Shown one piece after another: positions 9,301-17,285 of a stretch of DNA of 64,000 nt. The notes below the pieces were generated by a model. It worked only from the letters and a program-made list of their open reading frames with translations, was not told the origin of the DNA and did no database searches. The DNA comes from Halorubrum sp. Hd13 (GTDB lineage: Archaea; Halobacteriota; Halobacteria; Halobacteriales; Haloferacaceae): positions 1 to 64,000 of the forward strand of contig NZ_NHOY01000122.1 in NCBI RefSeq assembly GCF_002252755.1. Direction: 5' to 3'. Each line of letters starts with the position of its first letter. Within the stretch, counting starts at the first letter, position 1. The translations under genes and the position numbers were made by a program.

Positions 9301-9964
9301 GCGGATCGAGGAGCTGGAGGCCGAGATGGAGGCGTTAGAGCCCGTCAACATGCTCGCGATCGACGAGTACGACGAGGTGCAGGAGGCGCTCGACCAGCTC
9401 CAGGAGCGCCGGGACGTGCTCGTCGAGGAGCGCGACGCGATCGAGGAGCGCATCGAGGGGTACGAGGCGGCGAAGAAGGAGACGTTCATGCAGACGTTCG
9501 AGTCGATCAACGACCACTTCGAGGAGATCTTCGCGCGCCTCTCGGCCGGCAGCGGCGAGCTCCTCTTGGAGAACCCCGAAGACCCCTTCGAGGAGGGGCT
9601 GACGATGAAGGCGCAGCCCGCGGACAAGCCGGTCCAGCGGCTCGACGCGATGAGCGGCGGCGAGAAGTCGCTGACCGCCCTCTCGTTCATCTTCGCCATT
9701 CAGCGGCACAACCCGGCGCCGTTCTACGCGCTCGACGAGATCGACGCGTTCCTCGACGCGGTCAACGCCGAGCGCGTCGGCGAGATGATCGAGGAGCTGG
9801 CCGCGGACGCGCAGTTCGTCGTGGTCGGCCACCGCTCGGCGCTGTTGGAGCGCTCCGACCGCGCCATCGGCGTCACGATGCAGGGCGACAACCTCTCTGC
9901 GGTCACCGGGATGCAGTTCGGCGACGACCGCGACGGCGACGGGGAGGTGACCGCGGATGACTGA
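6377..9964 (+). CDS. smc: Chromosome segregation ATPase SMC
   Basis: Structural maintenance of chromosomes protein that folds and tethers DNA by ATP-driven loop capture. The Walker A motif GPNGSGKSN is near residue 33. Two long coiled-coil arms follow (about 160-520 and 700-1030), with a hinge between roughly 537 and 688 that includes the Gly-rich stretch TGGSGGGSRY. The C-terminal head has the ABC signature MSGGEKSLTALS and Walker B FYALDEIDAFLD. Length 1195 aa is normal. The last 8 nt overlap the scpA start, so the two subunits are co-translated. The acidic arms are typical of haloarchaea. Confidence 0.96.
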   Translation: MHITEVVLDGFKSFGRTTRIPFYDDFTVVTGPNGSGKSNIIDGVLFALGLARTRGIRAKKLTDLIYNPGHDDGDGTGGPNEASVTVVLSNEDGALDRSQVVSAAGTENVGDVSEITIKRRVKETEDNYYSYYYLNGRSVNLSDVQDLLAAAGVTPEGYNVVMQGDVTEIINMTPYQRRGIVDEIAGVAEFDEKKEAAYEELDTVEDRIGEADLRIGEKQDRLDRLSDERETALQYQEYRDELEEYRGFLKASELEEKREALGDVEDDIDDAEAELEELRAELDARQGKLTRLEEDLADLNHEIETKGEDEQIRIRSEIEEVKGEISRLDDKIEAAEERAAEAETERRDAFVQIDRKEETIADLEGEIREAKVEKASVKSEIATKRSDLADVEAEIEGADTEFDELKAELADKKEEIESLREARNETQREKDRLLDEARRRSNAVSEARTDLEEARESIPEHKARISELRSELDKAEKNEEKIEEVVADLFSEKAERSEDLEAVEADLREKQNEYAKLEAAADERGDTSWPRAVTEVKNGGIDGVHGAVGELGSVEAEYAEACETAAGGRLANVVVDDDGVGSTCIDYLKRRNAGRATFLPITEMDDRSLPRKPSLPGVVDFARNLVDYDGRYASIFSYVLGSTLVVEDMATARELMGDYRMVTLDGDLVEKSGAMTGGSGGGSRYAFTKSGGGKLERLATEIAELEDERQSLQSEIDDLEGDVDDARDRKADAAERVRSLEADVERAEDELADAEERIDELETELEELEAERESVDAEMSELDAELDELDTEIAELASEIEEIEAELADSKIPELSERADEIRAEISDLEDRMSSLDGRQNELELEKGYAEDAVDELHDTVEEAQNRKAEAEERVAEHEAAIEEREADLAEKKEAIADLESELTELKAAREDLREEIKAATRERDEQRALVSEAESDLDDLTDRRDRLEWEIDELESQVGEYDAGEIPDLGEVESRIEELEAEMEALEPVNMLAIDEYDEVQEALDQLQERRDVLVEERDAIEERIEGYEAAKKETFMQTFESINDHFEEIFARLSAGSGELLLENPEDPFEEGLTMKAQPADKPVQRLDAMSGGEKSLTALSFIFAIQRHNPAPFYALDEIDAFLDAVNAERVGEMIEELAADAQFVVVGHRSALLERSDRAIGVTMQGDNLSAVTGMQFGDDRDGDGEVTADD

Positions 9965-10964
9965 GCCGCCGGAGTCGGCGGGCGCGGGCGGCGGATCCGG
10001 CGACGACGTCCCGGACCTGGACCTGACGAGCGAGCGGGACGGCGGGGCGCGCGACGGAGCGACGCCGGAGACGCCCGGAGGAGACGGGGCCGCGACGGGC
10101 GACGGCGAGTCGAGGGACGGCGCCGCCGGCGACGAGGCGGACGGCGGGGAGTCCGGGGACCCCGGCGAGGACGGGAAAGTCGAGCCCGTCGAGCTCCTCG
10201 TCCAGCTCGCCGAGGAGGGCGAGATCGAGCCGTGGGACATCGACATCGTGCAGGTGACGGACGCCTTCTTAGAGCGGCTCGACGAGACGGACCTCCGGAC
10301 GACGGGGCGGGCGCTGTTCTACGCCAGCGTCCTGTTGCGGATGAAGAGCGACGGCATGCTGGCCGACGACGACGAGGACGAGGAGCCCGAGCCGGAGCCG
10401 TGGGAGGTCGCGATGGAGGGCGGCGCGCCGGACCCCGCCGCCGACGACTTCGATCCGGTCAGCGAGCTGGAGGCGGAGATGGACCGACGCCTCGACCGGA
10501 AGAGCACCCGAGGATCGCCGGAGACGCTCGACGAACTGGTCCGGGAGCTCCGCGAGGCCGAGCGCGGATCGTGGTGGAAGGACTCCCGCGAGTACGACAC
10601 CTCTGAGTCGCCGCACGGGTACGACCGCGGCACGCAGACGCTCGACTACCACACGGGCGACGAGTTCCGGCGCGACGGGGAGCCGACCGCGGGCGAGGCG
10701 ACCGACCGCACCCACGACGAGGATATCGAGGAGGTGATAGTGGAGATCGACAACGCCCTCCGGACCCACTTCGACCGCGGGCGCACGGAGGTGCTGTTCG
10801 GGGAGATCGAGAGCGCGGGCGGACGCCCCTTCATGACGTACCTCGCGCTGCTGTTCATGGCGCACCGCGGCTCGGTGCGGCTCCAGCAGGACGACCTGTT
10901 CGGCGACCTGTGGGTGAAAGACCCCGCGGCGATGACCGGGGAGTCGGAAGCGATCGCGGACTAG
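9957..10964 (+). CDS. scpA: Segregation and condensation protein A (kleisin)
   Basis: The kleisin subunit that bridges the SMC heads. After an acidic, low-complexity N-terminal extension of about 75 residues, the conserved ScpA core begins with VEPVELLVQLAEEGEIEPWDIDIVQ and DAFLERLDETDL, then LFYASVLLRMKSDGML. A C-terminal winged-helix-like segment contains LFGEIESAGGRPFMTYLALLFMAH. It overlaps smc by 8 nt. No scpB follows; in haloarchaea it may be encoded elsewhere or be absent. The N-terminal extension is longer than in bacterial ScpA. Confidence 0.92.
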   Translation: MTEPPESAGAGGGSGDDVPDLDLTSERDGGARDGATPETPGGDGAATGDGESRDGAAGDEADGGESGDPGEDGKVEPVELLVQLAEEGEIEPWDIDIVQVTDAFLERLDETDLRTTGRALFYASVLLRMKSDGMLADDDEDEEPEPEPWEVAMEGGAPDPAADDFDPVSELEAEMDRRLDRKSTRGSPETLDELVRELREAERGSWWKDSREYDTSESPHGYDRGTQTLDYHTGDEFRRDGEPTAGEATDRTHDEDIEEVIVEIDNALRTHFDRGRTEVLFGEIESAGGRPFMTYLALLFMAHRGSVRLQQDDLFGDLWVKDPAAMTGESEAIAD

Positions 10965-10980
10965 TACGTTTTCGAGAGCG

Positions 10981-11275
10981 CGGTCCGTCGTTCATACGTG
11001 GATACCGCCGGACCGGCGGTGAACTTCTCCAAAGCCCCAGTCGCGAGGACTCGATGGGCTCGCTGCGATCCTCGTCGCTCACTTCGTTCGCTCCTGCGGT
11101 CCTTACGTCGCCCGTCTTCGTCCTCGCGACTGCCCCTTTGAGTCCTACCCCGCACCGCACCCGCACAGCACCTCACGCCTCCCCAGCCTCGCGGCTCCCT
11201 TCGGTCGCCGCGTCCCTCGCGCGTGCTGACTCGCGCCCGGAGGGCGCTCGCAGGCACGCGCCACCGCACCGCAGA
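10981..11275 (-). repeat. Dispersed Halorubrum-type intergenic repeat, long copy
   Basis: This ~300-bp gene-free stretch between scpA and mtnP is one copy of a dispersed repeat. Read on the minus strand it contains GGCGCGTGCCTGCGAG, GAGGCTGGGGAGGCG, GGGGCTTTGGAGAAGTTC and intervening blocks ending in ACGTAAGGACCGCAGG. The copy at 18076-18204 shares the first and last blocks but lacks about 120 bp of the middle. I recall very similar intergenic sequence in Halorubrum genomes. No protein is encoded. Confidence 0.7.
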
Positions 11276-11276
11276 G

Positions 11277-11284
11277 TTTTTTTT
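11277..11284 (+). terminator. T8 tract at the end of the smc-scpA transcript
   Basis: Eight consecutive T residues on the plus strand (11277-11284), about 310 nt after the scpA stop. This fits the oligo-T terminators of archaea. It touches the stop codon of the convergent mtnP gene. Confidence 0.45.
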
Positions 11285-12179
11285 ATAAGTAGTCGCCGAG
11301 CAGCGGCTCGACGCGCTCACGAGTGTCTTCCGGGATCGCCTCGGTCGGCGTGTTGACGGTGCCTTCGAGGGAGGTGTGAGCGTCGCACTCCAGGTCGTCC
11401 GGGAGCGTCCGAACGGCCTCCTCGACGGCGGCCTTGATCGCCTCCTGGTTCTGCTCGGCGTTCTCGAGGACCTCTTCGAGCGTCACCTCGCTGTCTTCCT
11501 TCCAGACGTCGTAGTCGGTGACCCCGGCGATCGTCGCGTAGGCGAGCTCCGCCTCGCGGGCGAGCTTCGCCTCCGGGATCGCCGTCATGCCGACGAGGTC
11601 CCACCCCTGCGACTTGTAGAACTCCGACTCGGCGCGCGTCGAGTACTGCGGCCCCTCGATACAGACGTAGGTGCCGCCCTTCACGACCGTCGTGCCGCCG
11701 TCCTCGTCGGCGGCGTCCCCGCCGTCTCCGCCCACGGCGGACTCGGCGGCCTCGGTCAAATGGTCGACAAGCTCCGGGCTGTACGGGTCCGCGAACGGCT
11801 GGTGGACGACGACGCCGTCGCCGTAGAAGGAGAGGTCGCGGCGCTTGGTCCGGTCGTAGATCTGGTCGGGGACGACGAGGGTGCCGGGCTCCAGCTCCTC
11901 CTTGAGGCTCCCCACCGCGTTCGACGCGAAGACGTGGGTGACGCCGGCCTGCTTCAGCGCGTACATGTTCGCGCGGTACGGGAGGTCTGTGGGCGAGACG
12001 CCGTGCTCGGAGCCGTGCCGGGGGAGGAAGGCGACCTCCGTGCCCGTGTCGGCGAACTCGCCGATCGTGATCGCGTCGCTCGGCTCGCCGTAGGGGGTGT
12101 CGTACTCCACCTCGCGCACGTCGTTCAGGGGCAGCGCCTCGTAGATGCCGCTGCCGCCGATGAACCCGATGGTGCTCAT
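11283..12179 (-). CDS. mtnP: S-methyl-5'-thioadenosine phosphorylase
   Basis: Phosphorolyses methylthioadenosine to adenine and methylthioribose-1-phosphate in methionine salvage. The family N-terminus MSTIGFIGGSGIYEALPL is intact. The phosphate-binding RHG (FLPRHGSEHG), FASNAVGSLKEELEPG, the substrate loop CIEGPQYSTRAESEFYKSQG and the MT-A-IPEAKLAREAEL motif are all present. An acidic insert of ~25 residues (GGDGGDAADEDGG, around 150) is a haloarchaeal addition. A CTTATAAG TATA box at about 12203-12210 puts the transcription start at the ATG (leaderless). Confidence 0.93.
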   Translation of the reverse strand: MSTIGFIGGSGIYEALPLNDVREVEYDTPYGEPSDAITIGEFADTGTEVAFLPRHGSEHGVSPTDLPYRANMYALKQAGVTHVFASNAVGSLKEELEPGTLVVPDQIYDRTKRRDLSFYGDGVVVHQPFADPYSPELVDHLTEAAESAVGGDGGDAADEDGGTTVVKGGTYVCIEGPQYSTRAESEFYKSQGWDLVGMTAIPEAKLAREAELAYATIAGVTDYDVWKEDSEVTLEEVLENAEQNQEAIKAAVEEAVRTLPDDLECDAHTSLEGTVNTPTEAIPEDTRERVEPLLGDYL

Positions 12180-12244
12180 ACCCGGAGTCCGACCGCTCGA
12201 TACTTATAAGGAGTGAACGCGGTCGACGGGGGCGTCTCACGGCG

Positions 12245-13240
12245 TCACAGCAGCCACCGCACCGCCGCCAGCGCGAGCGCGCTCACGACGAGCAGGTGGA
12301 CGAGGACGGCGCCGACGGCGGCGCCGCCGACCTCGCGCATCTCGCGGAGCCGGATCGAGAGCCCGAGGCCGACGAACGCCAGCGTGAACAGCGCGTCCGA
12401 CACGCGCCCGATCGACTCCAGCACGGCCGGCGAGAGGAGCCCGCTGTTCGCGATCGCGGCGACCGCGAGGAAGCCGAGGAGGAACTTCGGGAACTCCGCC
12501 CACAGCCGTCGGACGCCCGGGTCGGTCGCCGACCGCGCCGTGTACGCCAGCGAGTAGGCGACGGCGACGCCCCCCAACAGGGAGTTGCGCGCGAGCTTCG
12601 TCACGGTCGCCCACTGGCCCGCCTCCGGCGAGTGGGCGAACCCCGCGGCCGCGACGGGGCCGGTCGAGAACATGCTCACGCCGGCCCAGACGCCGAACTG
12701 GCGGCCGGTGAGCCCGAGCCACTCGCCGGCGATCGGGAACGCGACGAGCGTGACGGCGTCGAAGAGGAGCACGGTCGCCGCCGCGAACGTGATGGCGGCG
12801 CCGCGCGCGTCGAGCACGCGCCCGATCGCGACGACCGCGGAGACCCCGCAGATGCTCGCGCCCGCCGCCAGCAGCGAGGGCGTGGTCCCGTCGAGTCGGA
12901 AGAGCACGCGTGCGATCAGCTCGGCGAGGAGGAGCCCGCCGCCGACCGCGACGACGACCAGGCCGAGCACGGTCGGTCCCGCGGCGAGGAACTCCTCGAC
13001 GACGACCGCGGCGCCGAGCAGGACGATCCCGGTCTCCAAGAACAGCTTGTCGACGCCGACGCCCGGTTTCGCGAGGTCGGGCGTCCCGACCGCGTTGCCG
13101 ATGAGCGCGCCGAGCGCGACCGCGACGACGAGCGGCTGGAGCCCGTCGACCGCGCCGGCGATGAGGTGCGCGAGGAGCGCTCCGGCGGCCAGCAGCGCGA
13201 GACCGGGGACGAACGGCCGAGCGGCGTCGACGACGCGCAT
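12245..13240 (-). CDS. YeiH/UPF0324 family membrane transporter (putative sulfate exporter)
   Basis: A polytopic membrane protein of about ten helices belonging to the UPF0324/YeiH family, annotated by homology as putative sulfate or sulfonate exporters; transport has not been shown for most members. Family features are LETGIVLLGA, the buried GASICGVSAVVAIG motif near the middle, FAAATVLLFD, GVSMFSTGPVAAAGF and KLARNSLLG. Length 331 aa fits. The start codon overlaps the stop of an upstream 69-codon gene by one base (TGATG), so they form an operon. The frame extends 31 basic residues further upstream, which I reject. Confidence 0.85.
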   Translation of the reverse strand: MRVVDAARPFVPGLALLAAGALLAHLIAGAVDGLQPLVVAVALGALIGNAVGTPDLAKPGVGVDKLFLETGIVLLGAAVVVEEFLAAGPTVLGLVVVAVGGGLLLAELIARVLFRLDGTTPSLLAAGASICGVSAVVAIGRVLDARGAAITFAAATVLLFDAVTLVAFPIAGEWLGLTGRQFGVWAGVSMFSTGPVAAAGFAHSPEAGQWATVTKLARNSLLGGVAVAYSLAYTARSATDPGVRRLWAEFPKFLLGFLAVAAIANSGLLSPAVLESIGRVSDALFTLAFVGLGLSIRLREMREVGGAAVGAVLVHLLVVSALALAAVRWLL

Positions 13241-13449
13241 CAGAAGACGCCCGCGGCCTGTCCCGCGACGTGAGCGGCGACGATCCCCAGCCCGAGCGCG
13301 AGCGCCTGCCACCCCCGGTCGAGCGCGACCCACCGGTCGACGATCGGCGATCCGGTTCCGGGAGCGCCGTCGGCGTCGGCCGCTCCGTTCCCGGCGTCGC
13401 CCGTGCTATCGCCGGCGGTCCGCGGTCCGTCGGCGGCGTCCCGTGCCAT
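13240..13449 (-). CDS. Small single-helix membrane protein before the YeiH-type transporter
   Basis: A 69-residue protein with an acidic, disordered N-terminal half and one C-terminal transmembrane helix (WQALALGLGIVAAHVAGQA). Its TGA stop shares one base with the transporter ATG, and a TATA box (TTATAAATA, about 13482-13474) lies about 28 nt before its ATG, so it looks like the first, leaderless gene of the operon. It may be an accessory subunit or a stabiliser of the transporter; that is an inference from coupling. Confidence 0.6.
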   Translation of the reverse strand: MARDAADGPRTAGDSTGDAGNGAADADGAPGTGSPIVDRWVALDRGWQALALGLGIVAAHVAGQAAGVF

Positions 13450-13559
13450 GCCCGCGGGTCGGCGCGCTCGGTATTTATAAGAACGGACTCGGGCAGAGCA
13501 CGCGCTCGACCCGGGACCGAAAGAGGCAGGTTCCGGGCGGTCGTTTCACGGACGTTCGG

Positions 13560-14975
13560 ATGTCGACCACGCAGATCAAGGACCCGGTGCACGGCTACGT
13601 TGAGCTGCCGGACGCGCTCGTCGACGGCGTCCTCGACACCCGGCCGTTCCAGCGGCTGCGGTACGTCCGCCAGCTCTCGGCGACGCACCTCGTCTACCCC
13701 GGAGCGAACCACACGCGGTTCGAGCACTCGCTCGGCGTCTACCACCTCGGCCGCACCGTGTTCGAGAACCTCCGCAGGCAGTCGTACTTCGCGCAGGGCG
13801 CGACGACCGACGAGCTGGAGGAGATCCAACGCACGCTGGAGTGCGCCTGCCTGCTCCACGACGTCGGCCATCCGCCCTTCTCGCACCTCTCGGAGGGGTT
13901 CCTCGACGAGGGCGTCCTCCGCGATCGGGTCGCCGCCGTCGGCCTGGTGGACGCCTTCGACCGGGCCGGCGTCGGTGGCGCGCCGCTCCGGTCGGCGAGC
14001 CCGCACGAGCTGCTCGGCTGCGTCCTCATAATCGAGGAGTACGGGGACGCCCTGCGCTCGTTCGACGTCGACCCCGTCGAGGTGTGCGCGTACGTCCTCG
14101 GCTACAGCCTCGCGTACGAGCGCGGCGCGCCCTGGCAGTACGGGGTCGGCGCGCAGCTGCTGCACTCCCCCATCGACGTCGACCGGCTCGACTACATCAC
14201 CCGCGACAACCGCATGACCGGCGCGGGCGTGTTGAGCTTCGACGTCGACCGGATGGTCGACGCCTACACGGCCCACCCCGAGGAGGGGCTCGCGCTCACC
14301 GAGAAGGCGCTCTCGACGATCGGTAACTACCTCGAGGGCCGGATCGCGCTGTACATGTGGGTCACACAGCATCACAAGGCCGTCTACGCGAACCGGCTCC
14401 TCCAGGAGCTGCTCGGCGAGTACGAGCGCGTGACCGGCGAGAGCCCGGTGACCGTCGACGGGGTCCTCTCGCGGGAGTTGGACGACAACGCCGTGCTCGA
14501 ACGCCTTCGGACCGCCGCCCGCGAACACTCCGATTCGACGCTCGCGTCGATGTACGACCGGTTCCGCGGGCGGCGCTTCCCGGCCACGTGTTGGAAACAC
14601 CGGATCGCACTCGCCGACCGGATCGGCGGGGACCTCACGGGTGAGGCCGGCGCCGGTCTCGACGAGTTCACGGCGTGGCTCACCGAGGGCGACGACCGGC
14701 TGGAGCGGCTCCTCGCCGACGCGCTCGACGTCCCGGTCCACGAGGTGTGGATCGACCGCTCGTACGTGCCCGCGTACGACCCCGACGAGCTGGAGGACAT
14801 CCCCATCGCCTACGGCGGAACGACCCGGTCGGTCGGCGACTGGGGGCTGTACGGCGACCGCGCGTTCGACGTGCCCATCCCCTTCGTGTTCGTCCCGGAC
14901 GGGACGAAGCGGCGGGCGATCCGCGTGCTCAGGGAGGCGTTCGAGCGGGAGGTCGAGGAGCGGAAGCACGCGTAG
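13560..14975 (+). CDS. HD-superfamily phosphohydrolase (COG1078 type)
   Basis: A 471-residue metal-dependent phosphohydrolase related to dNTP triphosphohydrolases. It opens with IKDPVHGYVELPDALVDG, the COG1078 signature. It then shows HTRFEHSLGVYHLG and the HD pair LLHDVGHPPFSHL (residues ~95-110), followed by a further metal/substrate element IDVDRLDYITRDNRMTG. The reaction is likely removal of phosphate from nucleotides, with the exact substrate unknown. The frame is open far upstream, but only the ATG at 13560 gives the family N-terminus. It is divergent from the small membrane protein gene and may share the AT-rich segment around 13475. Confidence 0.85.
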   Translation: MSTTQIKDPVHGYVELPDALVDGVLDTRPFQRLRYVRQLSATHLVYPGANHTRFEHSLGVYHLGRTVFENLRRQSYFAQGATTDELEEIQRTLECACLLHDVGHPPFSHLSEGFLDEGVLRDRVAAVGLVDAFDRAGVGGAPLRSASPHELLGCVLIIEEYGDALRSFDVDPVEVCAYVLGYSLAYERGAPWQYGVGAQLLHSPIDVDRLDYITRDNRMTGAGVLSFDVDRMVDAYTAHPEEGLALTEKALSTIGNYLEGRIALYMWVTQHHKAVYANRLLQELLGEYERVTGESPVTVDGVLSRELDDNAVLERLRTAAREHSDSTLASMYDRFRGRRFPATCWKHRIALADRIGGDLTGEAGAGLDEFTAWLTEGDDRLERLLADALDVPVHEVWIDRSYVPAYDPDELEDIPIAYGGTTRSVGDWGLYGDRAFDVPIPFVFVPDGTKRRAIRVLREAFEREVEERKHA

Positions 14976-15020
14976 CCGGAGCGACGAGGGGGTCCGGGGT
15001 GGAACTCGTCGGTGCTCGCG

Positions 15021-16481
15021 TCAGTCGTCGGCTTCGGCGGGGACGCGGTCGTCGGCGTCGTCGTCCTCGGGAGCGTCGTCGCCCTCGGCCTCCGCGGCGT
15101 CGCCCTCGGCCTCCGCGGCGTCGTCGGCCTCGGCGTCCTCGTCGTCGACGCGCGGGAAGTGCTCGATCGTCGCCTCGCGGAACGCCGCCTCGTCGAACTC
15201 GTGGTCGGCGTCGAAGAAGTCGAGGACCGTCTGCACGTCGGTCATCGCGTTCTTCAGCGCGGTCGAGGCGCCGGGCGAGGGGGTGATGTTGAACAGGACG
15301 CCGTCGCCGGTGATCTTCGCCTCGCCCATGTCGAGCTCTCTGTTCTCCGTGTCGACGATCTGGGGGCGCACGCCGCCGTACCCCTTCGCGCGCTCGATGT
15401 CGTCGGCGTCGACGCTCGGCACGACCTTCTGAACGTCCGGCAGGAACGCGCGCTTGCCGATCTCGGGGATGTCGTACACGAGGTTGCGCACGACGTAGGG
15501 GAACAGGATGCGGTCCGAGAGGATGTCGACGTAGCTCAGGACCGACGCGGGCGAGAAGCCGAACACGTCGGCGAAGTCGCTCACGGTGGAGAGCTCGCCG
15601 CGCTCGAGCGCGGGGACGAGCTTCGCCGTCGGGCCGAACCGAGTGACGCCGTCGTCGTGGACGTCGGCGTCGCCGTGGACCGCCGCGAACGGGAGCTTCT
15701 TCATCTGGAGCGTGTACACCTTCCCGTTCAACAGGTCGTCGGCGAGGAAGAAGCTCCCCGCGACCGGCAGCAGCGACATGTCCTCGCCGTATCCCATCTC
15801 CTTGGCGAACTGGAGGCTGTGGGAGCCGGCGGCGACGACGACCGCGTCGGCCTCGAAGTCGCCGTCGTCGGTCTCGACGGCGAACCCGTCGCGGCCCTCG
15901 TCGACGCTCTCGACCGCGGTGCCGAGGTGGACGGAGACGCCGTCCTCTGCGCGGGCGTCCTCGACGAACGACTTCGCGACCGCGCCGTAGTCGACGACGT
16001 AGCCGTCGGGGGTCTGGAGCGCCGTGAGCCGGGTGTCCGGGTCGCGGCCCTCGACGACCTTCGGCTCCAGCTCCGCGATCTCCTCGCGGCCGATCTCGCG
16101 GAGCTTCGGGAAGAGGTCGCCGAACCCGTTCTCGTGGTAGCGCTCCTCCAGCTTCTCGGCCTCCTCGTCGCCGACGCCGAGCACCATCTTGCTCCGCTTG
16201 CTGTGCATCTCGCGGTCGGGGTCGGTCCCCTCGAGGTAGCCGGCGAGCAGCTCCGCGCCCTCCTTGACCTCTTCGGCCTTCTCTAAGGTGTAGTTCGTCT
16301 CGATGTCCCCGAAGTGGAGGGTCTGTGAGTTGTTCGTGCGGTGGGAGTTCACCGCCGCGATCTCCCGCTCCTTCTCGACCAGCGTGACGTCGTCGACGTC
16401 GGTGAACTTCGCGACCGCGTATAAGAGCGACGCCCCGCTGATACCGCCGCCGACGATGACCAGGTCAGTGTGTTCGGACAT
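15021..16481 (-). CDS. mqo: Malate:quinone oxidoreductase-like FAD enzyme
   Basis: A membrane-associated flavoprotein that would oxidise malate to oxaloacetate and pass electrons to the quinone pool. The FAD-binding dinucleotide fold starts at VIVGGGISGASLLYAVAK. The MQO-like ETNYTLEKAEEVK follows, then a second nucleotide-contact strand (ADAVVVAAGSHS), and the C-terminal FAD motif TPSPGASTALKNAM, close to the bacterial ASPGASTA signature. About 45 C-terminal residues are an acidic Ala/Glu/Asp low-complexity tail with a repeated EAEGD unit. Other FAD oxidoreductases of this superfamily (for example L-2-hydroxyglutarate oxidase-like) remain possible. Confidence 0.7.
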   Translation of the reverse strand: MSEHTDLVIVGGGISGASLLYAVAKFTDVDDVTLVEKEREIAAVNSHRTNNSQTLHFGDIETNYTLEKAEEVKEGAELLAGYLEGTDPDREMHSKRSKMVLGVGDEEAEKLEERYHENGFGDLFPKLREIGREEIAELEPKVVEGRDPDTRLTALQTPDGYVVDYGAVAKSFVEDARAEDGVSVHLGTAVESVDEGRDGFAVETDDGDFEADAVVVAAGSHSLQFAKEMGYGEDMSLLPVAGSFFLADDLLNGKVYTLQMKKLPFAAVHGDADVHDDGVTRFGPTAKLVPALERGELSTVSDFADVFGFSPASVLSYVDILSDRILFPYVVRNLVYDIPEIGKRAFLPDVQKVVPSVDADDIERAKGYGGVRPQIVDTENRELDMGEAKITGDGVLFNITPSPGASTALKNAMTDVQTVLDFFDADHEFDEAAFREATIEHFPRVDDEDAEADDAAEAEGDAAEAEGDDAPEDDDADDRVPAEADD

Positions 16482-16583
16482 GCGTGATGAAAGCTCACTC
16501 CGCGAGACGGACTCGGCCGTTAACGGTCTTGCTATTCTCGGCGCTAATCCGCCGGCAGAGGGCCTACAGTCGTCGTTTTAGAG

Positions 16584-16601
16584 GTTCGACGAACGTCGAA
16601 C
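16584..16601. repeat. Perfect 8-2-8 inverted repeat upstream of mqo
   Basis: GTTCGACG-AA-CGTCGAAC lies in the 152-bp gap between the HD-nucleotidase stop and the mqo start, both on the minus strand. It could be an operator for the mqo promoter or a weak hairpin after the upstream gene. No T tract follows on the minus strand, which slightly favours an operator. Confidence 0.4.
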
Positions 16602-16633
16602 AGCTCGGGCGCCCCCGGAGGGCGACCGTCGGG

Positions 16634-17275
16634 CTATCCCTCGTCGCGAGCTGTTCGGTATCGATTCCGGAGCCGGGCGAACAGCGCCCGGCCGGTATCG
16701 GTCCGCAGGCGGGGCTCTGTCGTCGCGAAGAACTCGTCGAGGTCGTCGTACTCGCGGAACGCGTCCGGCTCGCCGTCGGCGGGGTCGTACCGGTCGCCGC
16801 GCTCGTAGATCACCGCCTGCAGGCAGACGTCGAGGAGGTCGCACTCCTTCGCCAGTATCGCCTCCGGCGAGTCGCGGGCCTCGTACGACTCCCACGCGTC
16901 GCGGACGCGGTCGGGGAGCGGTCCGGCGAGGTCGGCCATCGCCTCGCGCTCGGCGGCCTCCTTGGCCGCGGGATCCGCCGAGTCAGCGGTCGAGTCGGCC
17001 CGGGTCGCGACGTCGCCCGTCTCGGCCTCGGCGACGTCGTGGACCACGGCGAGCCGGAGCGCGCGGTCGAGGTCGAGCCCGGGGAGATCCTCGCGGAATC
17101 GGTCGCCGAGCGCCAAGACGAGGTAGGCGACGCCCCACGCGTGCGCGGCCACCGACTCGGGGTCGCCGACGCCGCGGAGCTGCCAGCCCGTGCGCCGCTC
17201 GTCCTTGAGCGCGTAGGCGTCGAGGAGGGCGTCGATCGCGGGCTCAGCGTCCGATTCCGGGTCGTCTCCGGCCAT
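16634..17275 (-). CDS. HD-domain 5'-nucleotidase (YfbR-like)
   Basis: A 213-residue helical HD protein resembling the 5'-deoxynucleotidase YfbR family, which removes the phosphate from (deoxy)nucleoside monophosphates. Metal ligands are visible as VAAHAW (first His), LAVVHDVAEAETGD (the HD pair) and a distal Asp in KECDLLDVCLQA. An acidic segment (residues ~95-110) is a haloarchaeal insertion. It starts 10 nt after the phosphoribosyltransferase stop, so the two form a nucleotide-salvage operon. Confidence 0.8.
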   Translation of the reverse strand: MAGDDPESDAEPAIDALLDAYALKDERRTGWQLRGVGDPESVAAHAWGVAYLVLALGDRFREDLPGLDLDRALRLAVVHDVAEAETGDVATRADSTADSADPAAKEAAEREAMADLAGPLPDRVRDAWESYEARDSPEAILAKECDLLDVCLQAVIYERGDRYDPADGEPDAFREYDDLDEFFATTEPRLRTDTGRALFARLRNRYRTARDEG

Positions 17276-17285
17276 CGCGGGGGGG

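Noticed and set aside
12237-14969. Long antisense open frames over the transporter and HD genes
   Set aside because: Low-complexity Arg/Pro/Ala translations that mirror GC-rich codons of the real genes.
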